Assembly (NCBI GenBank): GCA_035541735.1
Contig: DATKMS010000375.1
Coordinates: 1-10,990, forward strand
From: DATKMS01 sp035541735
Lineage (GTDB): Bacteria > Desulfobacterota > Binatia > HRBIN30
Reading direction: 5' to 3'
Length of the DNA: 10,990 nt
Shown here: one piece after another, positions 1-7,040 of the stretch
How positions within the stretch are numbered: the stretch's first letter is position 1
Layout of the letters: the number at the start of each line of letters is the position of its first letter
Notes under the pieces: model-generated
Database searches by the model: none
The model's input: the letters and a program-made list of their open reading frames with translations, nothing else
What the model was told of the DNA's origin: nothing
Translations under genes and position numbers: made by a program

Positions 1-78
1 GCGGCGGCAGCGCTGAACACGCTGGTGCATCCGGTTTCCCTCGTCGCCCAGGAACGATCGGCTCCCCAGCGTGAGGCT

Positions 79-1035
79 ATGGCGCACACCCAGATCGTCA
101 AAGAGGACTTCCACGGTTGGCCGAACACCTACCGGCTCAGCAACGGTGTGATCGAGACGCAAGTCGTCACCGACATCGGCCCGCGCATCATGGATGTCCA
201 CGCCGCCGGCGGTCCGAACCTGCTGTACGTGCGCCAGTCGGAAGCGGGGAAGGGCGGGGAGAACGAGTGGGTGCAACGCGGCGGCTGGCGGCTGTGGATC
301 GCACCCGAGCGGCGCGAGACCACGTATGCGCTCGACAACGCGCCCTGCGCGGTCGAGGTGCTCAATGCCGACACGCTGCGCGTGACGGGTCCGCCGCAAC
401 CAGCGGCCGGCATCCAGAAGATCGTGGAGGTGACACTGCGCTCCGGTGAATCGCGGCTGCGCATCGTTTCGCACATCAAGAACATTTCCGATCACCCGCT
501 GACCTACGCGGCCTGGAGCTTGCCCGTGCTGCGCCCCGGCGGCCGCGCCTTCGTGCCGCAAGATGTCGGCTCGCCCACTGCGTTCGACGCCATCCGCCGC
601 CTGCTGCTGTGGAGCTACACGAAGATCGCCGACCCGCGCTACCACTTCGGCGACCGACTCATCGAGATCGATCACGCGCAAGTGAAGGCGGCCCCACCCG
701 GCCAATCAGGTCGTCACGACGATGAAAGCAAGATCGGCGTCGACTCGGCGCAAGGCTGGGTTGCCTACCTCCTCGACGGCACGCTCTTCCTCAAACGCTT
801 CCCGCACGACCCCAAGGGCAACTATCCCGACGGTGGTGCAACGATCGAGGTCTATTCTAGCCACGAGTTCCTCGAACTGGAGAATCTCGGTCCGCTGACG
901 ACGATCGCTCCCGGGCAAGAAATCGTGTTGCCCGAGGACTGGTGGTTGTTCCCCGCCGCCAGCGTTCCAAAGGATGAGCCTGGCGCCTTACAGGTGCTCA
1001 ATGAGTTCGTGGGGCGGACCAGCCCACGTTGGTAG
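79..1035 (+). CDS. DUF4380-like (mutarotase-fold) hypothetical protein
   Basis: The protein has 318 residues when started at the ATG at 79. The N-terminal pattern of a Gly-Trp followed by a Tyr-Arg-Leu-Ser-Asn-Gly strand, then a conserved-looking DIGPRIMDV segment and a GGW-R-LWIAPE segment, resembles DUF4380 proteins, which I associate with the aldose-1-epimerase/galactose-mutarotase beta-sandwich fold. No catalytic residues can be assigned, so an enzymatic role, for example on a sugar or glycoside, is inference. There is no signal peptide or membrane segment. The reading frame stays open to the left edge, with a GTG at 25 as an alternative start. I prefer 79 because the family-like sequence begins just after it and the preceding residues look unconserved; the GAGG at 73-76 is only 2 nt away, so it is a poor ribosome site. 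A different frame stops at 72-74, so an upstream gene could end there and be translationally coupled. It ends 20 bp from the convergent dehydrogenase gene, with no obvious strong terminator between them. Confidence 0.7.
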   Translation: MAHTQIVKEDFHGWPNTYRLSNGVIETQVVTDIGPRIMDVHAAGGPNLLYVRQSEAGKGGENEWVQRGGWRLWIAPERRETTYALDNAPCAVEVLNADTLRVTGPPQPAAGIQKIVEVTLRSGESRLRIVSHIKNISDHPLTYAAWSLPVLRPGGRAFVPQDVGSPTAFDAIRRLLLWSYTKIADPRYHFGDRLIEIDHAQVKAAPPGQSGRHDDESKIGVDSAQGWVAYLLDGTLFLKRFPHDPKGNYPDGGATIEVYSSHEFLELENLGPLTTIAPGQEIVLPEDWWLFPAASVPKDEPGALQVLNEFVGRTSPRW

Positions 1036-1055
1036 CTGGCACTGCGACGCGCTGG

Positions 1056-2081
1056 TTACGCCACCGCCAACACCACGCGCCCTTGCACCGCCCCTTTGCG
1101 CAGCCGCGCGAACACGTCGTTGATCGCTTCCAACGGTTGCGTCTCGGTGGTCGCCTGCACTTTGCCCTCGGCGGCAAACTGCAGCGCTTCCTGCAGGTCC
1201 TTGCGCGTGCCGACGATCGACCCGCGGATCGTCAGCCGCTTCAAGACCACGTCGAAGATCGGCGTTGGAAACTCACCCGGCGGCAGCCCGTTGAGCACAC
1301 ACGTGCCGCCGCGGCGCAGCATGCCGATGGCCTGCTGGAAGGCTTTGACGGATACCGCCGTGATGAGCACGCCATGGGCGCCGCCGATGGCGCGCTGTAC
1401 CTCGGCGGCGGCATCGGATGTCGCCGCATTGACCGTGACCTCCGCACCCAGGCGCTTGGCGAGCGCAAGCTTGGCATCGTCCACATCGACGGCCGCAACG
1501 TGCAATCCCATCGCTCGGGCGTACTGCACGGCGACGTGGCCGAGTCCGCCGATACCGGAAATGACGACCCAGTCCCCCGGCTTCGTATCGGTTTCCTTCA
1601 GGCCTTTGTACGTTGTGACGCCGGCGCACAGGATCGGGGCGACGGAGACGAAATCGAGCGACTCCGGGAGACGGCCGACGTAGGCCGCCGGTGCCAGCGC
1701 GTACTGCGCGAACCCGCCGTTCACCGAGTAGCCGCTGTTCAGTTGTTCGGTGCACAGCGTTTCCCATCCACTCAGACAGTGCTCGCAGAGACCACAAGCA
1801 GAGTGCAGCCATGGGATGCCGACGCGGTCGCCTTCCTTCAGGACGGTCACGCTGCTGCCGAGCGCGACCACCGTTCCTGCCCCTTCATGCCCGGGAATGA
1901 ACGGCAGGGCCGGTTTGACGGGCCAGTCGCCGTCGGCAGCGTGCAGATCCGTGTGGCACACGCCGCTGGCGACGATCTTCACGAGAACCTGTCCCGGCCC
2001 CGGTGTCGGGACCGGTACTTCCTCAATGGCGAGCGGTTGCCCGAATGCGTGGACGACCGCGGCCTTCATGGTGTTGGCCAT
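1056..2081 (-). CDS. zinc-dependent alcohol dehydrogenase (AdhP-type, MDR family)
   Basis: A 341-residue medium-chain dehydrogenase/reductase, the usual length for bacterial AdhP-type enzymes; it should interconvert alcohols and aldehydes or ketones with NAD(H) in the cytoplasm. Catalytic-zinc ligands are visible as C42 (GVCHTD), H65 (GHEGAG) and C152. The structural-zinc cysteines are C96, C99, C102 and C110. The Rossmann loop GIGGLG is at 176-181 and D199 ends the second strand, favouring NAD over NADP. The start at 2081 is chosen because a perfect AGGAGG lies 7 nt upstream (2094-2089). A TTG at 2102 would add seven residues but place that Shine-Dalgarno inside the gene. It is transcribed divergently from the five-gene cassette at 2273 and may serve the same pathway, but that is only context. 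The alcohol substrate cannot be read from sequence. Family assignment is very secure. Confidence 0.95.
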   Translation of the reverse strand: MANTMKAAVVHAFGQPLAIEEVPVPTPGPGQVLVKIVASGVCHTDLHAADGDWPVKPALPFIPGHEGAGTVVALGSSVTVLKEGDRVGIPWLHSACGLCEHCLSGWETLCTEQLNSGYSVNGGFAQYALAPAAYVGRLPESLDFVSVAPILCAGVTTYKGLKETDTKPGDWVVISGIGGLGHVAVQYARAMGLHVAAVDVDDAKLALAKRLGAEVTVNAATSDAAAEVQRAIGGAHGVLITAVSVKAFQQAIGMLRRGGTCVLNGLPPGEFPTPIFDVVLKRLTIRGSIVGTRKDLQEALQFAAEGKVQATTETQPLEAINDVFARLRKGAVQGRVVLAVA

Positions 2082-2088
2082 CTCCTGT

Positions 2089-2094
2089 CCTCCT
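2089..2094 (-). promoter_or_regulatory. Shine-Dalgarno fixing the dehydrogenase start
   Basis: A full AGGAGG on the minus strand, 7 nt before the ATG at 2081. It decides in favour of that ATG over the upstream TTG at 2102 and the second ATG at 2069. Confidence 0.75.
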
Positions 2095-2131
2095 GTTCGC
2101 AAGCCTTCCGCAGCTTCGTGCTGTGAGCGGT

Positions 2132-2137
2132 ATCATA
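2132..2137 (-). promoter_or_regulatory. possible -10 box for the alcohol dehydrogenase
   Basis: The minus strand reads TATGAT, five of six matches to the sigma-70 -10 consensus, about 50 nt upstream of the dehydrogenase ATG. No credible -35 lies 16-18 nt further upstream, so this is only a candidate. The rest of the divergent region (2082-2272) holds a short palindrome, AACCG-A-CGGTT at 2210-2220. It also holds a TTGACT on the plus strand at 2191-2196 with no matching -10. I see no gene in it. Confidence 0.25.
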
Positions 2138-2272
2138 CACCCGACGACGCCCCACCGATACTACGTCGCCGGCACCGCAGCGGGAAGCGGTTGACTTCGA
2201 CGGCACCGTAACCGACGGTTCAGATGCCGGCGCTCTGGCGATCCGACCGCGCAACGAGGTAAATGAGCACAC

Positions 2273-3541
2273 ATGAGCGAGCCTCTCTACCGATCGCGAC
2301 CCGGAGCGTTCGACATGCGGCCAGCCAGCCAGAACCAGGCAACCCGCGTGACCGATTTCATTTGGATGTCAGAGGGCATGTCCAATTCCTACCTGGTGGT
2401 CACCCCGGCTGGGCGCGTCGTGATCAACACCGGCCTTGGCTTCGAAGCGCCGGTCCACAAGGGCAACTTCGATGCCGTGGACAGCGGCCCCATACGCTAC
2501 ATCCTGCTCACGCAAGCTCACGTGGACCACGTCGGTGGCGTCGACCTGTTGCGCCAACCGGGGACCGAAATCGTCGCCCAGGAAAACAACCGCATCTGCC
2601 AAGACGACGACGCACGCATTCACCCCTTCCGCGTGGCGCACAGCGCGCCGTTCTTTCCTGGCGCAGTCGGAAAGGCGGAGAAGCACCGCCACGTGCAGGC
2701 GCGGCCACAGCCGACGCTGACGTTCAAAGAGCGTCACGAGTTCGAGCTTGGCGGCCTGCGCTTCGAACTGATTGCAACCCCCGGCGGTGAGACCATCGAT
2801 TCGATGTGCGTCTGGCTGCCGCAGCACCGCATCGCCTTTGTCGGCAACACGTTCAGCGCGCTGTTCGGACACTTCCCGAACCTGGTGACGCTGCGCGGCG
2901 ACCGTTATCGCTTCGCCTTGCCTTTCATCGAGTCCGTCAACCGCGTTCTTGCACTCGAGCCGGCCCTGTTGCTCACCGGTCACTTCGCGCCGATCGAGGG
3001 GGCCGAGGTGATTCGTGCCGCGCTGTCCCGTGTGCGCGACGCGGTGCAGTACGTGCACGACGCCACCGTTCAGGGCATGAATGATGGCAAGGACGTCTTC
3101 ACGCTGATGCGTGAGATCCAGCTCCCGCCTCATCTCGAAGTCGGACAAGGCTACGGCTGCGTCTCCTGGAGTGTGCGCGCCATCTGGGAAGGCTACGCCG
3201 GCTGGTTCCATCAACGTTCGACCACCGAGCTCTACCCGTCGTTGCCGAACGATGTGTACCCCGACGTCGTCGAATTGGCCGGGGGCGCGCTGGCGCTGGC
3301 TCAGCGCGCCCAAGAGCGACTTGCTGGCGGCCAACCCGTTCACGCCATTCACCTTGCCGAGATCGCGTTGGCCGCCGAACCGCAGTCCCGCCCGGCGCTC
3401 GAAGCCTACCTGGCTGCCCATCAGCGACTGCTCGACGAACGCGGTGGCATCAACTTCTGGGAAACCGGCTGGCTGCGCTATCAGATCGAGCGGACGCGAC
3501 ACGCATTGGCCGGCCTCGCAGCCGAGTTGCCGACCACTTGA
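2273..3541 (+). CDS. alkylsulfatase-like MBL-fold hydrolase with dimerisation domain
   Basis: A 422-residue protein. Residues about 25-245 form a metallo-beta-lactamase fold. After it, about 250-400, comes a helical region with the GYG-VSW-VRAIWEGYAGWF signature of the alkylsulfatase dimerisation domain, as in SdsA1/BDS1-type enzymes that cleave sulfate esters. The metal motif is QAHVDH (81-86), so the usual first histidine is Gln. The later motifs are TPGGE (169-173), GNTFSALF (191-198) in place of the common GD, and TGH (235-237). The SdsA1-type C-terminal sterol-carrier-like domain is absent. With the divergent ligand set, a role as a canonical alkylsulfatase is uncertain; it is a hydrolase of unknown substrate. 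No signal peptide is seen, so it is probably cytoplasmic. Start: ATG 2273 has GAGG 13 nt upstream (weak), whereas ATG 2315 has GGAG 8 nt upstream and may be the true start. It heads a cassette, with the next gene 33 bp downstream. Confidence 0.88.
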   Translation: MSEPLYRSRPGAFDMRPASQNQATRVTDFIWMSEGMSNSYLVVTPAGRVVINTGLGFEAPVHKGNFDAVDSGPIRYILLTQAHVDHVGGVDLLRQPGTEIVAQENNRICQDDDARIHPFRVAHSAPFFPGAVGKAEKHRHVQARPQPTLTFKERHEFELGGLRFELIATPGGETIDSMCVWLPQHRIAFVGNTFSALFGHFPNLVTLRGDRYRFALPFIESVNRVLALEPALLLTGHFAPIEGAEVIRAALSRVRDAVQYVHDATVQGMNDGKDVFTLMREIQLPPHLEVGQGYGCVSWSVRAIWEGYAGWFHQRSTTELYPSLPNDVYPDVVELAGGALALAQRAQERLAGGQPVHAIHLAEIALAAEPQSRPALEAYLAAHQRLLDERGGINFWETGWLRYQIERTRHALAGLAAELPTT

Positions 3542-3574
3542 CCAGGGGCCGGTGAATGAAGGAAAGGGGCGGCA

Positions 3575-4585
3575 ATGTCGCATCGGCTCAAGATGGCGAT
3601 GGTCGGTTGCGGGGCAATCTCGCGCGTCCACGTGGCGGCAATTCGAGAAGGTGCACGGCGAATCGACATTACCGCGGTCGTCGATATCGACCGCGCCCGT
3701 GCTGATGGTTTGGCTCAAGAGACGGGTGCACGCGCCTTTGCCGACTTCGACGCGGCGCTCGAACAGGGCGACTTCGCTGCCGTCGATGTGATGCTGCCGC
3801 ACCATCTGCACGAAGACATGGCGTTGCGCTCATTCGCAGCCGGCAAGCACGTGCTCCTGGAAAAGCCACTGGCCACGACACTGGACGCCTGCGATCGGAT
3901 TCTGGCGGCCTGGAAGCGGGCCGGCACGGTCTTCATGGTTGCCGAGAATACGCAGTACTGGCCGGAGGTCCTCACGGCCAAGCGACTGCTTGATCAGAAC
4001 GCGATCGGCGATGTCGTCACGGCACGCGGCAGCTTCGCCATTCCGCCGCTGCCGGCCTACTACGTTGGCGACAGACCGTGGCGGCTGGACAACTCGATTG
4101 CCGGCGGCGGGATCTTGCTTGACACTGGATCGCATTGGATCCGGCCCTTACGCATGTTGCTCGGCGAGATCGACGAAGCAATCGGCGTCTTCGGCCGGCC
4201 CTATGCTCCCATGCAAGGAGAGTCGCTGGTACGCGGCCTCCTCCGCTTCCGCTCGGGGGTTGTCGGCGCGCTCGATGGCCTGATGAAAGAAGGCCCTTTC
4301 GTTCCTGAGCCGATGTTCCGCATCACCGCTGCGCGCGGCGAGCTCACGATCGAGCGGCCCGGCCGCGTCTTGCTCTGGGATGCCGAGCATCGCGACGGAC
4401 AACAGATCGGCGACGTTGGAGGCTATCAGCGTTCATATCCCGGAGAGTTTGCCGACTTCGCGGCCGCAGTGCTCGATGGCACGCCGCTCGCCGCCGGACC
4501 CGAGGCTGCGATCGGGGAGTTGCGCGTCGCGCGGGCACTCTACCGGTCGGCAGAGACGCGGCGCTGGGAAAGGGTGTGGGAATGA
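3575..4585 (+). CDS. Gfo/Idh/MocA family NAD(P)-dependent oxidoreductase
   Basis: A 336-residue protein of typical family length. The N-terminal Rossmann fold shows GCGAIS at 11-16, and D37 at the end of the second strand suggests NAD. The family hallmark EKP is at 96-98, with K97 as the likely catalytic lysine. A D183-xxx-H187 pair (DTGSH) in the C-terminal alpha/beta domain completes the usual active site. Family members oxidise or reduce carbonyls on sugars, inositols and related cyclic polyols or dienes; this one cannot be assigned a substrate. The ATG at 3575 has purine-rich GAAGGAAAGGGG just upstream, a good ribosome site. Its stop overlaps the next gene's start in an ATGA, implying translational coupling and a shared pathway with the SDR. 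There is no export signal. Confidence 0.93.
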   Translation: MSHRLKMAMVGCGAISRVHVAAIREGARRIDITAVVDIDRARADGLAQETGARAFADFDAALEQGDFAAVDVMLPHHLHEDMALRSFAAGKHVLLEKPLATTLDACDRILAAWKRAGTVFMVAENTQYWPEVLTAKRLLDQNAIGDVVTARGSFAIPPLPAYYVGDRPWRLDNSIAGGGILLDTGSHWIRPLRMLLGEIDEAIGVFGRPYAPMQGESLVRGLLRFRSGVVGALDGLMKEGPFVPEPMFRITAARGELTIERPGRVLLWDAEHRDGQQIGDVGGYQRSYPGEFADFAAAVLDGTPLAAGPEAAIGELRVARALYRSAETRRWERVWE

Positions 4586-5337
4586 GCCCGGCCGAGCGCG
4601 TCCGTTTCGATTTCTCCGGCCTCCGCGTGCTGGTCACGGGAGGTTCGAACGGTATCGGTCACGGCATCGCACGCGCCTTCGCCGCTGCCGGCGCGCATGT
4701 GATCATCACGGGTCGGCGTGCAACCGCTGCGGACTACAATACGGACCTCTCCGGCTTCGAGTACCGGTCTCTCGACGTGAGAGACATGGGCGCGATCGAA
4801 TCGCTAGCACGCGCGCTACCCGACCTCGACGTGCTCGTGAACAATGCGGGCGCCAATCTGCCTGGCGGGAAGAGCGAGTACCTGCCGGAGGTATTCGAGG
4901 AGTCGGTGCGGGTCAATTTGTTCGGCACCTACCGCCTGGCGGTAGCCTGCCGCGAGAAACTTGCGCAGAGCCAGCTCGACGGCGGCGCCAGTGTCGTCAA
5001 CCTCGCGTCGATGGCGTCGTACTTCGGCATCACCGCGGTGCCGGGCTACGGAGCGGCCAAGGCTGCAATCGTACAAATGACCAAGACGCTGGCGGCGGCG
5101 TGGGCGGCGGACGGGATCCGCGTCAACGCCGTCGCCCCGGGACTGATCCGCTCGAACATGACGGCGCGGATCCAGAATCTGCCCGAGCTTACCCGCAAGG
5201 ACTTCGAGCGCATGCCGATGGGTCGGTGGGGCACGCCAGAGGACATTGCTCCGGCAGTGCTCTTCCTGTCGAGCCCGGCGGCGCGCTACATCACCGGCCA
5301 GACACTTGCAGTCGATGGCGGATACTCCATCGCCTGA
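4582..5337 (+). CDS. short-chain dehydrogenase/reductase (classical SDR)
   Basis: A 251-residue classical SDR, the normal length. It has the TGGSNGIG cofactor motif at 19-26, NNAG at 87-90, N112, and the catalytic S143, Y156 and K160 (YxxxK). The Arg pair at 45-46 after the second strand favours NADP(H). The C-terminal PMGRWGTPEDIA and ITGQTLAVDGG segments are typical of FabG-like and hydroxysteroid-dehydrogenase-like enzymes. The reaction is NAD(P)-linked oxidation of a secondary alcohol or reduction of its ketone. Beside a ketosteroid-isomerase-type gene, a hydroxysteroid or other alicyclic alcohol dehydrogenase role is plausible but inferred. I use the ATG at 4582, which overlaps the preceding stop by ATGA and has GGAAAGGG about 7 nt upstream. 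A GTG at 4576 is in frame but less likely. The isomerase gene follows after 29 bp. Confidence 0.94.
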   Translation: MSPAERVRFDFSGLRVLVTGGSNGIGHGIARAFAAAGAHVIITGRRATAADYNTDLSGFEYRSLDVRDMGAIESLARALPDLDVLVNNAGANLPGGKSEYLPEVFEESVRVNLFGTYRLAVACREKLAQSQLDGGASVVNLASMASYFGITAVPGYGAAKAAIVQMTKTLAAAWAADGIRVNAVAPGLIRSNMTARIQNLPELTRKDFERMPMGRWGTPEDIAPAVLFLSSPAARYITGQTLAVDGGYSIA

Positions 5338-5352
5338 GAGCGTGTCAGCCGT

Positions 5353-5358
5353 AGGAGG
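5353..5358 (+). promoter_or_regulatory. strong Shine-Dalgarno of the isomerase gene
   Basis: A perfect AGGAGG 8 nt before the ATG at 5367, the strongest ribosome site in the plus-strand cassette. It suggests that the small isomerase is translated at a higher rate than its neighbours. Confidence 0.7.
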
Positions 5359-5366
5359 GACAGTAA

Positions 5367-5747
5367 ATGAGTACACCGAACCCGACCGCTGAACACATGC
5401 GTGGCGTCCTGCAGCGCTACGTCGATTGCCTGACCCGCGGCGACTGCGACGGCATCATGGCGTTGTATGCCGACGACGCGACCGTCGAAGACCCCGTCGG
5501 CTCGGAGCCGCGGCGCGGCCGTGCCGCAATCGCCGAGCTCTACCGCAACGCCGCGGGCAAGGTCCGCCTCGAGCTGGATGGTCGCGTGCGCGTCGCCGCC
5601 AACTGTGCGGCCGCACCCATGATCGGCCGCCCCACCGGCATGGAAGGCATGGTGATCGAAATCGTCGACGTGATGACCTTCAACGGCGACGGGTTGATCA
5701 CCTCGATGCGCGCCTACTGGAGCCCGGACACGATCCGTCCGGAGTGA
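5367..5747 (+). CDS. ketosteroid-isomerase-type (SnoaL/NTF2-like) enzyme
   Basis: A 126-residue protein, close to the roughly 125 residues of the Comamonas testosteroni delta5-3-ketosteroid isomerase. It resembles that enzyme unusually closely for this broad NTF2-like superfamily. The block QRYV carries Y18 (Tyr14 of the model enzyme), the block DDATVEDPVGSEPRRG carries D42 (the general base Asp38), and D101 before the FNGDG turn matches Asp99. Hence all three catalytic positions are kept. The family reaction moves a beta,gamma double bond into conjugation with a 3-keto group (delta5 to delta4). Because SnoaL-like folds are adapted to many substrates, a steroid is probable rather than proven. 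The middle of the protein (about 79-95) does not match the model well. It lies between the SDR and the sulfotransferase, 24 bp from the latter, with an excellent ribosome site. Cytoplasmic. Confidence 0.9.
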   Translation: MSTPNPTAEHMRGVLQRYVDCLTRGDCDGIMALYADDATVEDPVGSEPRRGRAAIAELYRNAAGKVRLELDGRVRVAANCAAAPMIGRPTGMEGMVIEIVDVMTFNGDGLITSMRAYWSPDTIRPE

Positions 5748-5771
5748 CCGCGCGTGCCCTGAGCCGCGAAC

Positions 5772-7031
5772 ATGTCGGAACGCACGGACGACATCCGCAT
5801 TGCCGATCTTGCCCAACCTGTTCTGACGGACGCGCAACGTGCGGCGATCGCTGCGGCTGGCCAGGCGCACGTTTCCCTCACCGAAGAGGCCGTCCTCACC
5901 GCGGCCCGGCAGCGCACCGGCTTGTCCAACTTCGGAGCGGAGGACTTCCGCGAACGCTTGCGCGTGTGGCTGCAATCGGCCGATGAAGACCACGACCTGA
6001 ACGCGCTCGGCCGCGCCACCGTCTTCGGCAACTGCGTGCGTGCGCTATCGAACCGATTGCGCTTTACCGCGCTGCTCCAGGAGCACCCGGAGATCGACGA
6101 TATCGAGATCTGCCAGCCGATCATCATCGCCGGTTTGCCACGCTCGGGCACGACCCACCTGGTCAACCTGATTGCGGCCGATCCGCGCCTGCGGTCCTTG
6201 CCTTACTGGGAAAGCCTGGAGCCCTTCCCCGGCCCGGAGGACACTGTGGGCCCCGACGGCGTCGACCCACGCCTGCGGCGATGTCGGGCGACGTATGCAC
6301 GCAGCGACCGCCTGCTGCCGCTGTTGCGTGCCATGCATGACATGACCCCCGAGCACGTGCACGAAGAGATCGAAGTCCAAGAGCTCGATTTCTCGACCTA
6401 CAACCTCGAGTGGTATGCGCGCGTCCCGCGCTGGCGCGACTACTACCTGTTCCACGACCAGCGGCCGCACTATGCGTACCTGAAGCGCGTGCTCAAAGCC
6501 CTGCAGTGGCTGCGCGGGCCGAACCGGTGGATTCTCAAGTCGCCGCAGCATCTCGAGCAGCTCGTGCCGCTGCGCGAGACCTTCCCTGATGCCACCATCG
6601 TCCTGACACACCGTGATCCGGTGGAGGTCATCCAGTCTGCCATCACCATGCTCGCCTACGGCGCCCGTCTGCGCCGCACGCGCGTCGACACGGCCGACAT
6701 CGCGGTGTACTGGGTCGATCGTATCGAGCGCCTGCTGCGCACCTGCGCGCGCGACCGCGACTGTCTGCCGGCGGCGCAAAGCATCGACGTACTCTTCCAC
6801 GAGTTCATGGCCGACGATGTGGCCATGGTCGAGCGGATCTACCGGCTTGGCCAGCTCCCGATGACCCGGGAGGCGCGCGTCCACCTCGATCGGTTTATGC
6901 AGGCCAACCCGCGCGGCAAACATGGTCGTGTGCTTTACGACCTGCGCGGCGATTTTGGTATCGACCCGGCGGCGCTGCGCGAACGATTCGATTTCTATCT
7001 GCAGCGGTTCGCGGTCGAAAGAGAGGATTGA
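5772..7031 (+). CDS. sulfotransferase family protein (PAPS-dependent type)
   Basis: A 419-residue protein of the Sulfotransfer_3 type. The 5'-phosphosulfate-binding loop is GLPRSGTT at 121-128. The 3'-phosphate-binding region is LKSPQH at 255-260 plus LTHRDP at 278-283 with S289 after it. These are the sites that hold the sulfate donor PAPS; the acceptor would be a hydroxyl. The roughly 110 residues before the P-loop are helical and charged, as in the long bacterial members of this family, which are often found beside lipid or steroid genes. It is the last gene of the plus-strand cassette, 24 bp after the isomerase, with only a weak ribosome site, so it probably depends on coupling. It ends 9 bp from the convergent binding-protein gene. 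Sulfation of a steroid-like or lipid alcohol is inferred from context. No signal peptide. Confidence 0.9.
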   Translation: MSERTDDIRIADLAQPVLTDAQRAAIAAAGQAHVSLTEEAVLTAARQRTGLSNFGAEDFRERLRVWLQSADEDHDLNALGRATVFGNCVRALSNRLRFTALLQEHPEIDDIEICQPIIIAGLPRSGTTHLVNLIAADPRLRSLPYWESLEPFPGPEDTVGPDGVDPRLRRCRATYARSDRLLPLLRAMHDMTPEHVHEEIEVQELDFSTYNLEWYARVPRWRDYYLFHDQRPHYAYLKRVLKALQWLRGPNRWILKSPQHLEQLVPLRETFPDATIVLTHRDPVEVIQSAITMLAYGARLRRTRVDTADIAVYWVDRIERLLRTCARDRDCLPAAQSIDVLFHEFMADDVAMVERIYRLGQLPMTREARVHLDRFMQANPRGKHGRVLYDLRGDFGIDPAALRERFDFYLQRFAVERED

Positions 7032-7040
7032 AGGAAGCGG

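Noticed and set aside
1029..2126. 365-residue plus-strand open frame opposite the alcohol dehydrogenase
   Set aside because: It is the complement of a gene with complete zinc and cofactor motifs and an ideal ribosome site. The translation is Arg/His-rich with no domain, a common GC-rich shadow.
2191..2219. TTGACT as a -35 for the plus-strand cassette
   Set aside because: No -10-like hexamer occurs 16-18 nt downstream (the bases there read about GACGGT), so I cannot call a promoter.
2369..3811. 480-residue minus-strand open frame opposite the MBL-fold and oxidoreductase genes
   Set aside because: It spans two well-supported genes on the other strand and has no recognisable domain. Long antisense frames are expected at this base composition.
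4380..5354. 324-residue plus-strand frame overlapping the SDR
   Set aside because: Arg/Gly-rich out-of-frame translation; the SDR frame carries all the catalytic motifs.
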